A program made the translations under genes and the position numbers. A stretch of DNA of 64,000 bases. It comes from Liquidambar formosana (taxonomy: Eukaryota > Streptophyta > Magnoliopsida > Saxifragales > Altingiaceae). Location of the stretch: assembly GCA_039720395.1 (NCBI GenBank), contig CM077827.1, forward strand, positions 10,516,099 through 10,580,098, read 5' to 3'. Below the pieces are notes generated by a model. The model worked only from the letters and a program-made list of their open reading frames with translations, had not been told where the DNA came from and ran no database searches. Of the stretch, positions 1-12,620 are shown in pieces; the first letter of the stretch is position 1; each line of letters opens with the position of its first letter.

Positions 1-364
1 TGCTTAGATTTGGAAAATTAAGTGTGGTCCATAATTTTTGAATTTCGTGCGATTATTGATTCAAGACAGGCTTCCAAAAAGAGGAGATTTAAAAAATTAA
101 GATACCGAGTTGTGTGGAGGATGTCCCTTTTCCAATTGTCATACAAACAAAATTAAATCACTTCTTCATGAAAATGTGTGTATAATAGGGATTTTTGGAG
201 TTTTAGTTTCATGCAAGAAATAAAGTTATTTATAATAATGAAAGATTTTATAAATATAGTATATAGCTTAGACGGCAACTAGTATGTATTTAAATTACTT
301 CCATTGCTAAGTTAAATAAGGTTTTTTCCTTTCCATTTCTCTTTACATTGTACATTTTATAATA
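1..364. other. AT-rich flank left of the Helitron
   Basis: I see no gene or recognisable element here. The sequence is AT-rich with no long open frame. The A at position 364 reads as the host T that follows a Helitron 3' end on the minus strand. Confidence 0.4.
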
Positions 365-2356
365 CTAGATATTACACACGTGCGTTGCACGTGAATTTTT
401 ATCTAATAATAAAATAATTTTATGTTTTAAAAATTGACATACATGTTAATGGTTTTGCTTTTTCTGAAATATGTGATGATAATTCTATTTGTGTTCGAAG
501 GTTTTTTTTTTTTTTTTTGGCAACATAGGTATCCAAATCTTTGATCCAACTAATCTCCTAGAAAATGGGTAAAGCTGTTGTCTACTACATTAATATCCTG
601 ATAAATCGGCTAAGTGATTGGCTCACAAGAAAATTTTATTAAGGGTTAAAGTCCAAACATGGATGTTGTGCTTGATGTATCCAGTTTAAAAGACCCTGCT
701 AGCATGATAGTCAAATCATGGCCACACAAAAGATATTAAGGGTTTTTAAAAAACAAATCCACTTTTGTAGTTTAACTGGTCAAGATTTGGCTGTCTATTA
801 GTTTGAGTTTGTATATATATATTTTTAATATTATTTATTTATAGAGAAGTAAAGTTTAAGTTTATTTCTACTAATTCTGTGTTAATTAATGAAAAAAATG
901 AACAAAGGGATAATATAAATCCTGATAATGTCTATTTAGAAGTAGATTTTAAGTTCATTTAAACGACCTCATGAGGCGGTGGCACCGCATGGGTAGGGGT
1001 TCTAACAGTTCAGACACCTCGTTACTTTGCAAAAAAAAAATAATGAAGACCCTCTTAATGGTAGCAATTTACATCCATAGGATGATTAAAGGCTACGTGA
1101 GAATCTGCCCATATCAATTGTAGCAAAAAAAAAAAAAAGAGTCCCATTTGGGATTTGAGTAGATCTTATGGCTTTTGAATTGTAAACTTAGTTTCGGGCC
1201 TTTGGCCCTTACACTTTGTTTGGGGCTCTCATTAATTCAAAAGTAAAAAAATATGTTTTATATATATATATATATATATATCAAAGGCTAACCAAAGTAA
1301 GCCTAAAAAGTATATAAGGTTCTACCTCTTTTTCAAGAGTTAGGAAGTTGAATGTAAATTAACTTTATAGGCTTTTGGACCCCTTTTGGTCTATGTCATA
1401 TATGTGGTTTTCCTCATTTGTTTGTTGTGTTTTTGAATTTCTTGTGTGTGGTTAGGCAAAAATAAAAAAATAAAAAATAAAATAAAATGTCTTCAGGACA
1501 TGTTCTATTTCATCTTATTCACAACATACACAATGTTGTAATATATTAAATATAATAGTAATATTAATATAAAAATCTATATTTAAACCAATTTATATAT
1601 ATATTGAATATTTATAATTATATCTCTAAACAATATGTCCCAAATAAAAAAAAAGTAAAAAAAAGAATAATAAATTTTATTTGTTCCCGTACCTGGTATT
1701 GCTAGGAATAACACCTTGTGATAATAATCTTGTAATGAAAAAAATAACAATAACTATGCTCTAGCTTGCTACTGAACGGCTCCACATACCTTGTGGTAAA
1801 AACTAAGAAGAGTCAGTTTTGAGAAGAATAAAAAGAGGAGGGATAATCTTGTGAGGTATTTTAATCTAGTTGTGGTGAAAAGAATCACTATGCTATTTCT
1901 ACTAAACGGCTCCACCACGTCCCTTGAAATGACTTAATTCTTAAAAGAATAAAAAGAGAAAGAATAACCTTGTGAGATCTCTACTTGGAGTTGGGCCAAA
2001 TGGTGGCAGGCACGAAATTTTTTGGTGCCATATGGCAAATGCTACACCTCTTTGTGTTTAACCAAATTTTCACACACGTAAAGGCTTTATACCTTCCTCT
2101 TTTTTTTTTTCTTTTTTTTTTGGTAGAAAAGACTTTTATATAGGGTCCTAGGTAGTATAGATAGACGAATTAAGGTATGTATTTTATAGTTTCTTTATAA
2201 TTTTTATTAAGGTATATGTTTTATTTTACTATATTTCCTATATATGCAGAAGGGTAGTAGTGTATTTAAAAATTAAAATAAGGGTATCTTAGTCAATCAA
2301 AAGTTTTTCTTACATTCATCTTTTTATAGTAGTATAGATATAGATATAGATATAGA
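365..2356 (-). mobile_element. Non-autonomous Helitron, about 2.0 kb
   Basis: Read on the minus strand, the element starts with TC at 2356, preceded by host A, and runs into TCTATATCTATACTACTAT, a 5' end typical of plant Helitrons. Its 3' end is a GC-rich hairpin (CACGTGC, loop AAC, GCACGTG, about 377-393), then eight bases, then CTAG at 368-365 and host T at 364. TC start, hairpin, CTRR end and A/T insertion site are the defining Helitron marks. No Rep or helicase frame is visible inside, so it would depend on proteins from another copy. Simple AT and A tracts are common inside. The exact 5' base is uncertain because the TCTATA unit repeats at that end. Confidence 0.72.
1754..1980. repeat. 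Diverged direct repeat inside the Helitron
   Basis: Two copies of about 95-105 bp (1754-1858 and 1888-1980) share the order CTATGCT, then ACTRAACGGCTCCAC, then GAATAAAAAGAG, then AATAAYCTTGTGAG. They are diverged and carry small indels. No open frame is conserved between them, so this looks like an old internal duplication. Confidence 0.5.
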
Positions 2357-3360
2357 TTGGAGCCTATAACATATGATATGAGGCCTCTACGATGCAGTGT
2401 AATTAGCGTGTTAGAGCATCCCATGATGTGCAAAGCTCTATTTTATTATTAAAAGAAATCAAAAATCTACTAAAAAGGATAAAAATTAGAAGAGAATTGA
2501 TAAAATTTTAAAAAGATTCACATGTGACGTGATTCCAATTTAATTATTAATTTTTTTTAAAGAAAAAAAAAAGAGAAGTATTTTGGGAAATAGATAAGAA
2601 TATGAATGATTGTTTTAAAGAAGTTAATAAATCATATATTTAGAAAAGTTAATAAAGCAATAGATTATCTAACTAATTTAGGGCATGTAACTAAGAATTA
2701 CAAAGGTTGGGAGTGTATAGTTTTCCATATTGCTAATCCTTTCACCTGTTTGGATCTCAAAAGAAAAAGGGAAAAAAAAAATTATCAAAATTAATTAAAA
2801 ATGAAAACCATGTATAAGCAATTTCAAGTATTTTTATTTCCTTTCCTTGTAACTTTCCCATATCCAAACTAAGCCTCACAAAGAGAAGGAAATTTTAAGA
2901 AAAATAATCAAAATTGATTAAAAAGAAAAACCATATATAAGCAATTTCAAGTATTTTCATTTCCTTTCCAACTTTCCTGGTCCAAATTAAGCTTTCGAAA
3001 AAAAAAAACCCAAAAAAAAAAAATTAATTATGAAAATAATGTAACATGGTTAAGACCATGGTCCTCCAAAGTTCAGACCCTTTGCTGACACAAAAAGGGT
3101 CAAAACTCAAAACTAATCTTCAATCCTGCACCTTTCCCCGGGAAATGGTAGTTAGTCTCATACTTTGCCTTAAACTTGCCTTATTATGAGAGAATAAAAC
3201 TTATTTTAATTTTTAAAATTTAATCATATCAATGAGTCTCACAACTTTATCTCTTCATTCTCATTCTCTCGTAATAAGATAAAATGTGGGGTTAACTAAC
3301 CTTTCCCCCTTCCCCACCCAAACAGTAAGGCACAATGCAAAATTACAAATTACCAAAGAC
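2357..3360. other. Intergenic, upstream of the EREX-like gene
   Basis: No gene is seen. A diverged tandem pair of about 100 bp is visible around 2757-2865 and 2895-2995 (shared GAAAACCATGTATAAGCAAT then TTTCAAGTATTTT, one mismatch between copies in the first part). The rest is AT-rich filler. Confidence 0.4.
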
Positions 3361-3652
3361 AAGAGTTAGGTGTGTCACTCCGGCTCATTATATCCCCAAT
3401 CTCCATTCCCTTTCTTATCGTGCGCCGTTTTACTTCTCCGTCACGGCGTGTATAGTTTTGGTTTAATAGTGACAAAACGATCATGAGTTCGGACGGATGC
3501 CATTTGTCGCTCTAGTCTCTCCGCCTTCAATTCTTCTCCTTCTGGTCTTTCCGATCCGATCGCCAAAACCCTAGCTCTCACTCCCCGCCCCCAATTCTAG
3601 AGAGAGAGCGATATACATACATATATAATAGTTATATATACAGAGAGATCAG
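3361..3652 (+). promoter_or_regulatory. Promoter and 5' leader of the EREX-like gene
   Basis: GC content rises just before the start codon. A telo-box (AAACCCTA, 3566-3573), common in leaders of plant housekeeping genes, lies 80 bases before the ATG. Pyrimidine-rich sequence at 3510-3600 and a short GA run at 3600-3608 are typical of a plant 5' UTR. No convincing TATA box was found, which fits a broadly expressed gene. Confidence 0.5.
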
Positions 3653-4245
3653 ATGATGATGAGACGGAGTCCTCCGCGGCACCGGCACGATGGGACTTCG
3701 CCGCTACCGTTGGGGATGGATTGGAGCCCTCCGCCGCGGAAATGGGTGAGTTTTGTCGGTGCCGTATGAATTGCGCATTGCGAATTTGATGATTACATGT
3801 TTTGTGAATTTGGTAATATAAGTCAATTGATAGGTCGCCATGCATTGAGATTCAGTGGGTTGTTTATGGTGATCGCTTTAGTTTTTGCTACTCTATGTAA
3901 TTGATTGAGTATTTAGGGCTATTCGTTAGTTTTATATTTATTAATTGAAGTTATAAATGTATAAGAGAGAGAAAGAGAGAGTGGCATGTAATTTATTGTA
4001 AATTGGGTTTTTTCATTTGTTTGATTAAGTGAGTTATTTCTCCCGAGATTAAATTATTTAAGTTATATATATAAATTTGCTTTCCAATTATGGTTTACAA
4101 CATATGGGTGAACATCAGTTTTGTGGATGGTAGGTGCTAGAATGCCGTTCACTAGTCCCCAATGACTGTTACAATGTTCACTGCAAATGATATGAATTTT
4201 CACTTTTTTTTTTTAATTTTCCCGAATGTTATATTATTATTAGTG

Positions 4246-4276
<31 letters not shown>

Positions 4277-7200
4277 GAAATTCTACGTGGGTGTTTGACG
4301 TTCTGGATGTGAGAAGCATTCATTATTCTAAAGACAAATTTAGTCATCTGAAAGGATGCTGGTGAGAAGAGAGGTGTTCTAAAACCTGTAGTAGTGATTG
4401 ACGTGATGAAGAGGGAGTTCCTGTTGAATAGATTATTCCCTTGTGAATTTTATATCTTAAAAGGTAGATGGATTTCTTTGACTTCACCTTTACGCTGGCA
4501 ATTCGTGTTGGTAGATGTGTTCAAATCGTGTTGAGACATAGATACTCAAGAATATGTGTCAACTCGAACACAGCCTGTTTATTAATTGTGTTAATTTTCC
4601 ATGCACTAACACGACTCGATTATTAAGTAGGTAACATGACATGACATGTGTAACTTATTTAATAATGAATTTGTGTTTGGGTCGACATGTATATAACCTG
4701 ATTATTACCTGAATTTATCATCGTAAAATTATTTTTAAACAAAGAAAAAAATAGAGATTATTAATTACGCATAGAGGCTATCATGGATAGATAGATAGAT
4801 AGATATGAAGAAGGCTATGATTACACCATTTCGCTGTAAGAATGGTTTGGTATAATCCCCAGGATTTAAATCAAGATGAAAGCGCTTTAGTTCAAATTCC
4901 TGGAAAAGACTCTACAAGAGGTCATGTACAAGAAAAAAAGTTTAGACTCAATATCATAAAAATCGAATACATCAGAATTGGCTCCGACTTATTCATTTGC
5001 AACAATCAAACTCAAAAGAATCATGATTCAGTTAATTGTCCATTGACTGGCATTCAAGATTTTCTAACTAATAGGGGTGAGGGACCGGCAAGCGCATACA
5101 AAGCCATTCGAGGGTAGCCAAGGAAGGAAATAAGCAAGGACAGCTTATAGTCTTGTTCTGGAAAAAAGTCTTATCAAATCTTCTTCTTATCAATAAAAAA
5201 AATGGAAAAAAGAAAAGAAAAAGTGTTATCAAATCTTCCAGTGTCAAGTTGTCACAAGTAGGTTCTTTAGTCATAGCTAGACAGCCAAGATAGATGTCCT
5301 TATACTGTTTATATATGGCCCTATATTTTGTCAATCTTGTAGAGAGGTTAATAAATAATGGCTAGTTGAATGGAAAAACCACCAGAAAAAATCTATTTAA
5401 AAAAATATATATATATATATTCTTGTTGATCCCTGGCCAGTTCTTGTGGCTGGGTAACGCTGTGTTGGTTGATTTTCATTGGTTCACCTTGGTATTTAAA
5501 TTGACTTGCTTGCAAAGCCGAAGTGATCCAATGGAAGGCCCCGGTGACATTTTGGCCCGTTCAGTTGGTTGGTCAGGTCAGGTTTTTAAACTCTTTAAAG
5601 AATAGGCGTTACTTTATTATGTAATTCCTCTCTTCTATGAAAATGATTGGAGAAGAATTTATTCATTTTCATAATGTCATGTCATATCTCATTCTTTTAC
5701 CTTTAAAGAGAAATTGACACGGCATTTAATGCTCTACAGACAGTTATCCACCTTTCTGAAACACTACATGTGTTACAGTTGAGGATTTTGTTGTTTTTTT
5801 TTCGTAAACCATTTCTACAAACTGAATTCTTGTTAATTGTTATTACCCTCAGCAACTAATCTGCATGTACTTTCTCACTTGATATGCAATTGGTGCGAAA
5901 GATTTCTTCACAGTCAACTGACATCATATTTGGTTTTGGCAAATAAGGCACATTGGATAACTCTGCCTCCATCCATTTTTTTGATGAAGTAATTGTTTAT
6001 AAATAAAGAAAAAAGGGCTTAGCCCAAGTACATCAGGAATATACAAAAGAAAGATTGCGCTCATTGGTATGACTACAAAACCACCAAAAAAGACTTTTCA
6101 CAAAAGAGGACTTAAGGTCAATAGTTGAGGCTTTGGAATACTCAAAAGTTCTCAAGTTCCTTTCCTTCCATAAACACCAAAAGAGGACTTAAGCCCAAGT
6201 GCATCAGGATAACTCTACCTCCATCCATGTTAACGCCTTTTAGATACTCTTGGTCCTTGTATGGTGAATTAATGATATTGGTTGGTTGGTCCCACCTGAT
6301 TCTCATACTCTGAAATACATGTTCATTTTCATGGTTGTTAATGCTACCAGTATGTCAAGGACTTTGGCTGGTCATTGAGCGGCTATATGTCTTGATTGAG
6401 ATACTTTGTGATATGGCAATATGGCGTCTCCTCCAAATGCTCCTTGAGTTGTTATATTACCATATCCTAGAATTTCTTTACATGCATTATGGTCTTAATT
6501 AGATAGTGCTGGAGTTTGGGGTGGAAGATGCATCTGTTTAGTTAGCATTTTTTATCTTCCTATTGATTTTGGTAATTATGTAATTCCCCTACCAGTTTGA
6601 CTTTGCTTGTTTTGATGGTGTTCTTTTTCCGTAGCCTGTAGTCATGTGTATGCCTCAACAAACTTAAAGGTATGATGCATCAGCTAATGCAGATTATCTC
6701 TGCTTAAACATGTAAATAATGTTAAATGTCTCTTCTGAAATTATCTCACACTCACTTTTTGCTGAAAGCCTGAAAGTAGTTTGAACTTATCTGTACACTC
6801 TTTAACAGTTTATAACCCTCACATGGATTTTGTAATCTTGTTCAACAAAACCTGAGAGGAATTGACTTGTAGGAATTGGTCTTTAATACTTCTCACATCT
6901 AGGGCTGTTGGATATATTTGAATGACTACGCATTTTGGCTCATGATTAGATGTACTTGTACTTGCTTAAAAGGTACATGGTGTATATTGTGCACGTGCAT
7001 GCGTGTGAAGGTAACTGCATTAGGAAATTGAAAAGCCATCTTATGAAATTACCATTTGGAGCAGATGTTTTCCAGAGTGTATTTTGAAGAATTTGGCATA
7101 ACTACTTAAGTCATGCGGGGATGAATTAAAGGACCATAATGTGAGAATGTTCATATCTTCCACGTGCTTCTTTGAAAAAGCTGTCTAGTGTAGGTATTGT

Positions 7201-10200
7201 CTGTCTGAGGTTGTACTTCGGACCTGGGTTCAAGAAGCCTCTTCGGCTTGACCAACTTCTCATGATCTTATTTCGGATTGGTAGTTAAAAGGGGGTAACA
7301 AAGAGGCTAAAGTAGTTTGGAGAATGGCCCCTCAGGTTATTTTTTGGTGCATTTGGAGAGAGAAGAACCTTAGGTCTTTTGAAGGGGTTGAAAAGTCCGT
7401 TATTGATCTTAAATCTATACTTACTATGAATCTCTTTTTGTGGTTTGTTAGTTATGCTAATTCTATCAAACCTTCTTTTGTACTTTTTATTGATTCCCTA
7501 GAACTATAAAGGGATTTGTTTTTGCACTTTTGTGCTTGTATATGTCTCATGTACTTGGGCTAAGCCTTTTGTTTTTAATACAATATTTACCTTATAAAAA
7601 ATAAATAAATAAATAAATAAACTTCTTCACCTCCTTTCCTATAAAAATAAAATTTAAAAAAAGAAAAAGAAAAAGAAAAAACATGTTGCAATTTGATTTT
7701 TCCTGGACTGACATATTCAGGGCATTTTTGGCAATATTGATCTAAACAAGTGCATACTAAAGTTGCATAGATTGAGGGTTCTATTATTTTTTCTGACCAA
7801 CTTCTATTTATTAAATCTCTAGGGTGGCTATGCTCAGATTTTTCTTGCTAAATATCATTACTCAATTGACTATTCAGTTGACACACCTTTTGCTCACATG
7901 TTTTTAGATTATTGTGCTTGAGTTTGGCTTTTAGTTCTTCTTGTCACAGAAGTATTTTATTCTTTTTGTAGATTGGGCGGGACACTGTTTGGCCACATGA
8001 TCCTCACTCGGGATGGAGTTACTGTGTCACAATTCCTTCTTGGGTTGTCCTTCCAAAATCAAGAGATTCAGATCCCGTAGTGGTACTCAAATTGAATGTC
8101 TCTCCAGTGTTTATCTATGCGAAGGGTTAGATGTTGTTATACTATCTTCTGGAATTGACATGAAAATTTATTGAATTTATTTGTAAGACATGAACGAGGG
8201 CATGTTTCGTGCTTTTCTTTTTCTTTTTTTTTTTCTTTTCCCCTTAATAGTTGGTTTTGAATTTGGTATCTGAAATTTAGTTTGTTCTTACATCATTCTA
8301 ATCAGAAACAAAAGAAAATGAGACGAATATGACTAGTCTTCTTTGTTCAAATGATGTTTTTTGTCCATTCCTTTATGTTTGTACCACTCTTGGTCTTCAG
8401 GCTGGATACAGACATACAGTTAGCTGTTGTCGTGTGATTGTGTCAATATGGTCAAATAACATATTAGTTTTTGTGTTCAAGATGTTGACCACTTGTTAAA
8501 TGGGTTGGGTTTGGGCTGGTTGTTTCCACTACAATGCGGTACACACTCATTCCGACCCAACCTGAAAATCAAGGTCAGGAACCAGTGCTTCATACTACAA
8601 AAAGGGTTTGTAACTTTTGCTAAACTTAATGAAACTTAGGACCAGACCGAGTCTTCCTGGGATAAACCATGCCGATGTGGATCGGTTTGGTTTAGGTCTC
8701 AAGTTGGACTAGAATACTAGATCAAGTTTAACCCCTTGCTAAAACATGCGAATATGTGATGCAGTACACTGAATAACACAACACACATTGTAGTTCATAA
8801 TTTATATATTAGATGTTTATTGTTACCAACTAAGCCTTAGTATTGAGGCGGGAGGGCAATCGTGTTCAAGAAATGTAATTTTTCCCATCCCACTATATAA
8901 GTGGTTATATACATTGTATAGAATTTCAAAAGTGTGCCCATATTCTATTTTTTTATGGCCCTGCTCTGAGTGTTTTGATGAAGTATTCTTGGAATATAAT
9001 GTGATATTAAATGGAAAAAATTTACTGCCCATAATTTAAATATACTAAATTGGGTTTTGATCCAGTTTGGCAATGTATTGGGTCAAGGTTGGGCCAGATT
9101 TGGGTTGGAAAAATGCCCGTAAAATCCTCACCAAAACCAATTATATTAGGTCACTTGGCATCTCCAGCTTGGAAATTTCCCACTATGGTTTCACATAAAG
9201 ATATTAAGGACACAAAAGTGAATAATGGCTTGTAAACACAACCAAGGCTGGGGCTCTGGCCTGTATAGTTAGCATGTTGCGAGTTTTTCTCCCCTTAGGG
9301 AAATTTAATAATAGTTTTAAAATAATTGATTAGAACATGTATTAGCTCTCTAGTCTCATGCACTTTGTGTTATTGGATTGATTCATTGTGACTCTTCTCT
9401 ACATCCTTGAATTTTGTTCGTATCATGCTCCTCTTGTTTGAAATAACTTGTTTTCAAACTATTATGGGATAATAATATGTTCAACCTTTTCACATTGCAT
9501 ATTGGACATTGATATGAGTTGATGACCATGACCAACATTTCTTCATGCCTCACTTCTTTCTGTAAAAACCATTGATTATTTCAGAAGAAATTTATTTAAT
9601 TTCTTATAATAGAGTGTCAATCCATTTGGGGGAATTTTAGAACTTATTAAGGAGCTAAGCTAGCATGGTTTATACAATTTTAAAAAATCAATGAAGACGT
9701 GTGACATACTTCGAAGAGCATTAATGACTTTTACGCGGTTTATTCAATTTATAATAATCAATGAAGATGTGTGATAAACTTCGAAGAGCATTAATAATTT
9801 TCCTTACTAGCTGGATTGGAATCTCATCTGTTTAGGTGCCTCCGATTGAGATAGGCAATAACTGCTTCCAAAATCCTGTTAGGATCACATATTCACGCGT
9901 AAATCTTTAGAGCCATTTTTTAATTTAATTAGGGGCCAGCCACTTGTACCAGACCAATTGGTAATAGGAAAGAGAAAAATAACAGATAAAAAAATAGCCC
10001 TTATCATCCTCCATTTTGATCTAAGTCCCAACCATTGCCGTTCTAGCAGGATTGGCCTTAGAAATTTATAAGAATACACTAGTTTTTCCTCGCTGATAAA
10101 AAAATAAAAAAATAAATACCGATTGAGATAGGCAATAACTGCGTCCAAAATCCTGTTAGGATCACATATTCACATGTAAATCTTTAGAGCCATTTTTTAA

Positions 10201-12583
10201 TTTAATCGGAATCTCATCTGTTTAGGTACTTCCGATTGAGATAGGCAATTACTGCATCCAAAATCCTGTTAGGATAACATATTCTCATGTAAATCTTTAG
10301 AGCCATTTTTTAATTTAATTAGTGGCCAGCCACTTCTACCAGACCAATTGGTAATAGGAAAGAGAAAAATAACAGATAAAAAAAATAGTCCTTATCATCC
10401 TCCATTTTGATCTAAGTCCCAACCATTGCCGTTCTAGCAGGATTGGCCTTAGAAATTTATAAGAATACACTAGTTTTTCCTTGCTGATAAAAAAAATAAA
10501 TAAATAAATAAATACACTAGTTTTTGACCAACTTTCTATATTGGAAACTTGTATTTATGTAGTGGTTGCCAAGAATCTTCTTGCAGCAAGAAGTTAATTA
10601 GGCTTTTTGAGCTAGTAGTGTTTTCAGAGATCATTCTTTGGCACAAAAATTGCCTCAATCTGATATGGTATGAAAGACTAAGGCCATCTTTATTTTTTGT
10701 GAAAATTGTGCATTATGATGGTACTCTGGGAGTTACTATTAAAAGCACTTATATGGTGTGAGATACCAGAAACATTCACTAGCTTTGTGAGATTAATGTA
10801 TGTATTAGCTTTTTTTCCCCCCAGTAACAGGTTACATTCTTGAGTGGTTTAATTTTCTTGCATTATTAAATTTTATTTGTGAAATGTTGCTTGGTAGCTT
10901 GATAATACCAAAAGTATACTTACCCGATTTGTTTCCATCTCTCTCTATCTCTGAATTTCTGGAAATGTTGCTAGTTTTTAAAGAATATAAAAAATATACT
11001 GTAGAGAAGAGATATAGATTTTTTATTTTTTAACCTAACTTGCCAGTTATGTGGATGTGTGTGAATTGCTGGTAAGACTGTACCAGCTTTAAGGATGTTC
11101 TATTTTAACATTTTTCTAGTGACAGTTTTACAGGGTTCAGGTTGGTGTCCAATCTCCAGAAGGAATTACAACTACACGGGGAGTATTAAGAAGATTTAAT
11201 GATTTCTTGAAGTTATTTGCCAATGTAAGTCCTTTTTATTTTATCTTTTTTATATTTTATATATTTTTGCCCCCCTTTTTTCATTTTAAAAATCAAGTGG
11301 GTTGTTGACTTAGATTATGATGACTTGATTGTTCTCTGGACATTACTTAAGGAAACAGGCTTGCTTCTTTTCTCTTTGAAACAAAATGATATGAAGACAT
11401 CCTTATTCTGTTATTGGCTCTCTTTTGGCAGCTTAAAAAGGCATTTCTTAAAAAAAATCTCCCACCAGCTCCACCCAAGGGACTCTTGCGGATGAAAAGC
11501 AGGGCGATGTTGGAAGAGGTGGACCATGTGTTTTTTTTCTTTTAGTTTGCATTACTTGTGTTGAATTTATTTTTCCTATATGTAATATTTTTATGAAATC
11601 ATGTTGATGTCACGGGTCAACCCACCAACCTGAGCTGTTGAACAGCTGAATTGTGTCCCAGTCCACTTGACAGACTGGTAAATAGGCTAGTTTTAAGACA
11701 TTGGTTTTCACCCAGTGCAGTCAGCTAGCATTGGAAATGCCTTTTTTTATTGTCCCGACCAGAAATTGCTGTACTCACTTGGTTGACCTGGAAGTGATTC
11801 TCAGCACTTTTGGGTTGCTTGATGATTTAACTTAGAATAATCTGGAAGCCACTCAAAGGGGAGGTCTTTTAAACAGGAAAAAACAGGAAATAAAATGAGC
11901 CTATTTGCTTGTGATTACAAATGCTTTTTTTTTTTTCCTTCTTCTTTATCTTGGTGTTTTTCCTTCTAAGTGAACACATTTTTCAGAAGAGGACGAAATC
12001 GCAGATTGCAGGGACTCTGTAAGAAATATTAGCTTTACGCCTTTACATCAGTTTTAGCTTGAGGAATTTTTGCTAGTCATGGTCCATATGTGCTTTCAAA
12101 TTCTGATCTGGCAGAAATAGAAACTACATTCTATTTTTTACCCATTTGAGCAAGGTTTTAACATTTGTCTTTGGGTTGGGCTTTGGCCACTCGATGAGTC
12201 GAATTGACTATTCAAAATTGATGGAAATGTTTAGAACCATGTATGAGAGTATAATACATACTTGTGAAATGAGTTTTTTTTTTTTTTTTTTTTGTTAATG
12301 GATGACTAATGTTCTCAAAAGGCTTACTTTTGTTGCAGCGAAGGTGCTCTTTGGAGGAGTGGATGATGAAGCTACTGTCTGACATTGATATATCAAGAAG
12401 TGTTGTTGTGGCGGCCTTTCTTGAACTAGAAGCTGCTGCTAGGTCATGTATGTGTCTTTATAATTCATCAAGTGTAGGGAACTTTGTTTTTAATCTTGCC
12501 TAATAATATTTGATAATATCTCAGTGATATTGAAATTAGGAAAATTTTACTTCTTATTTTCCATGAGTTTTTTTTTTTTTTTT

Positions 12584-12620
<37 letters not shown>

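Noticed and set aside
2606..2794. 62-codon frame in AT-rich DNA
   Set aside because: Lys- and Asn-rich, no motif, in an area of diverged tandem repeats.
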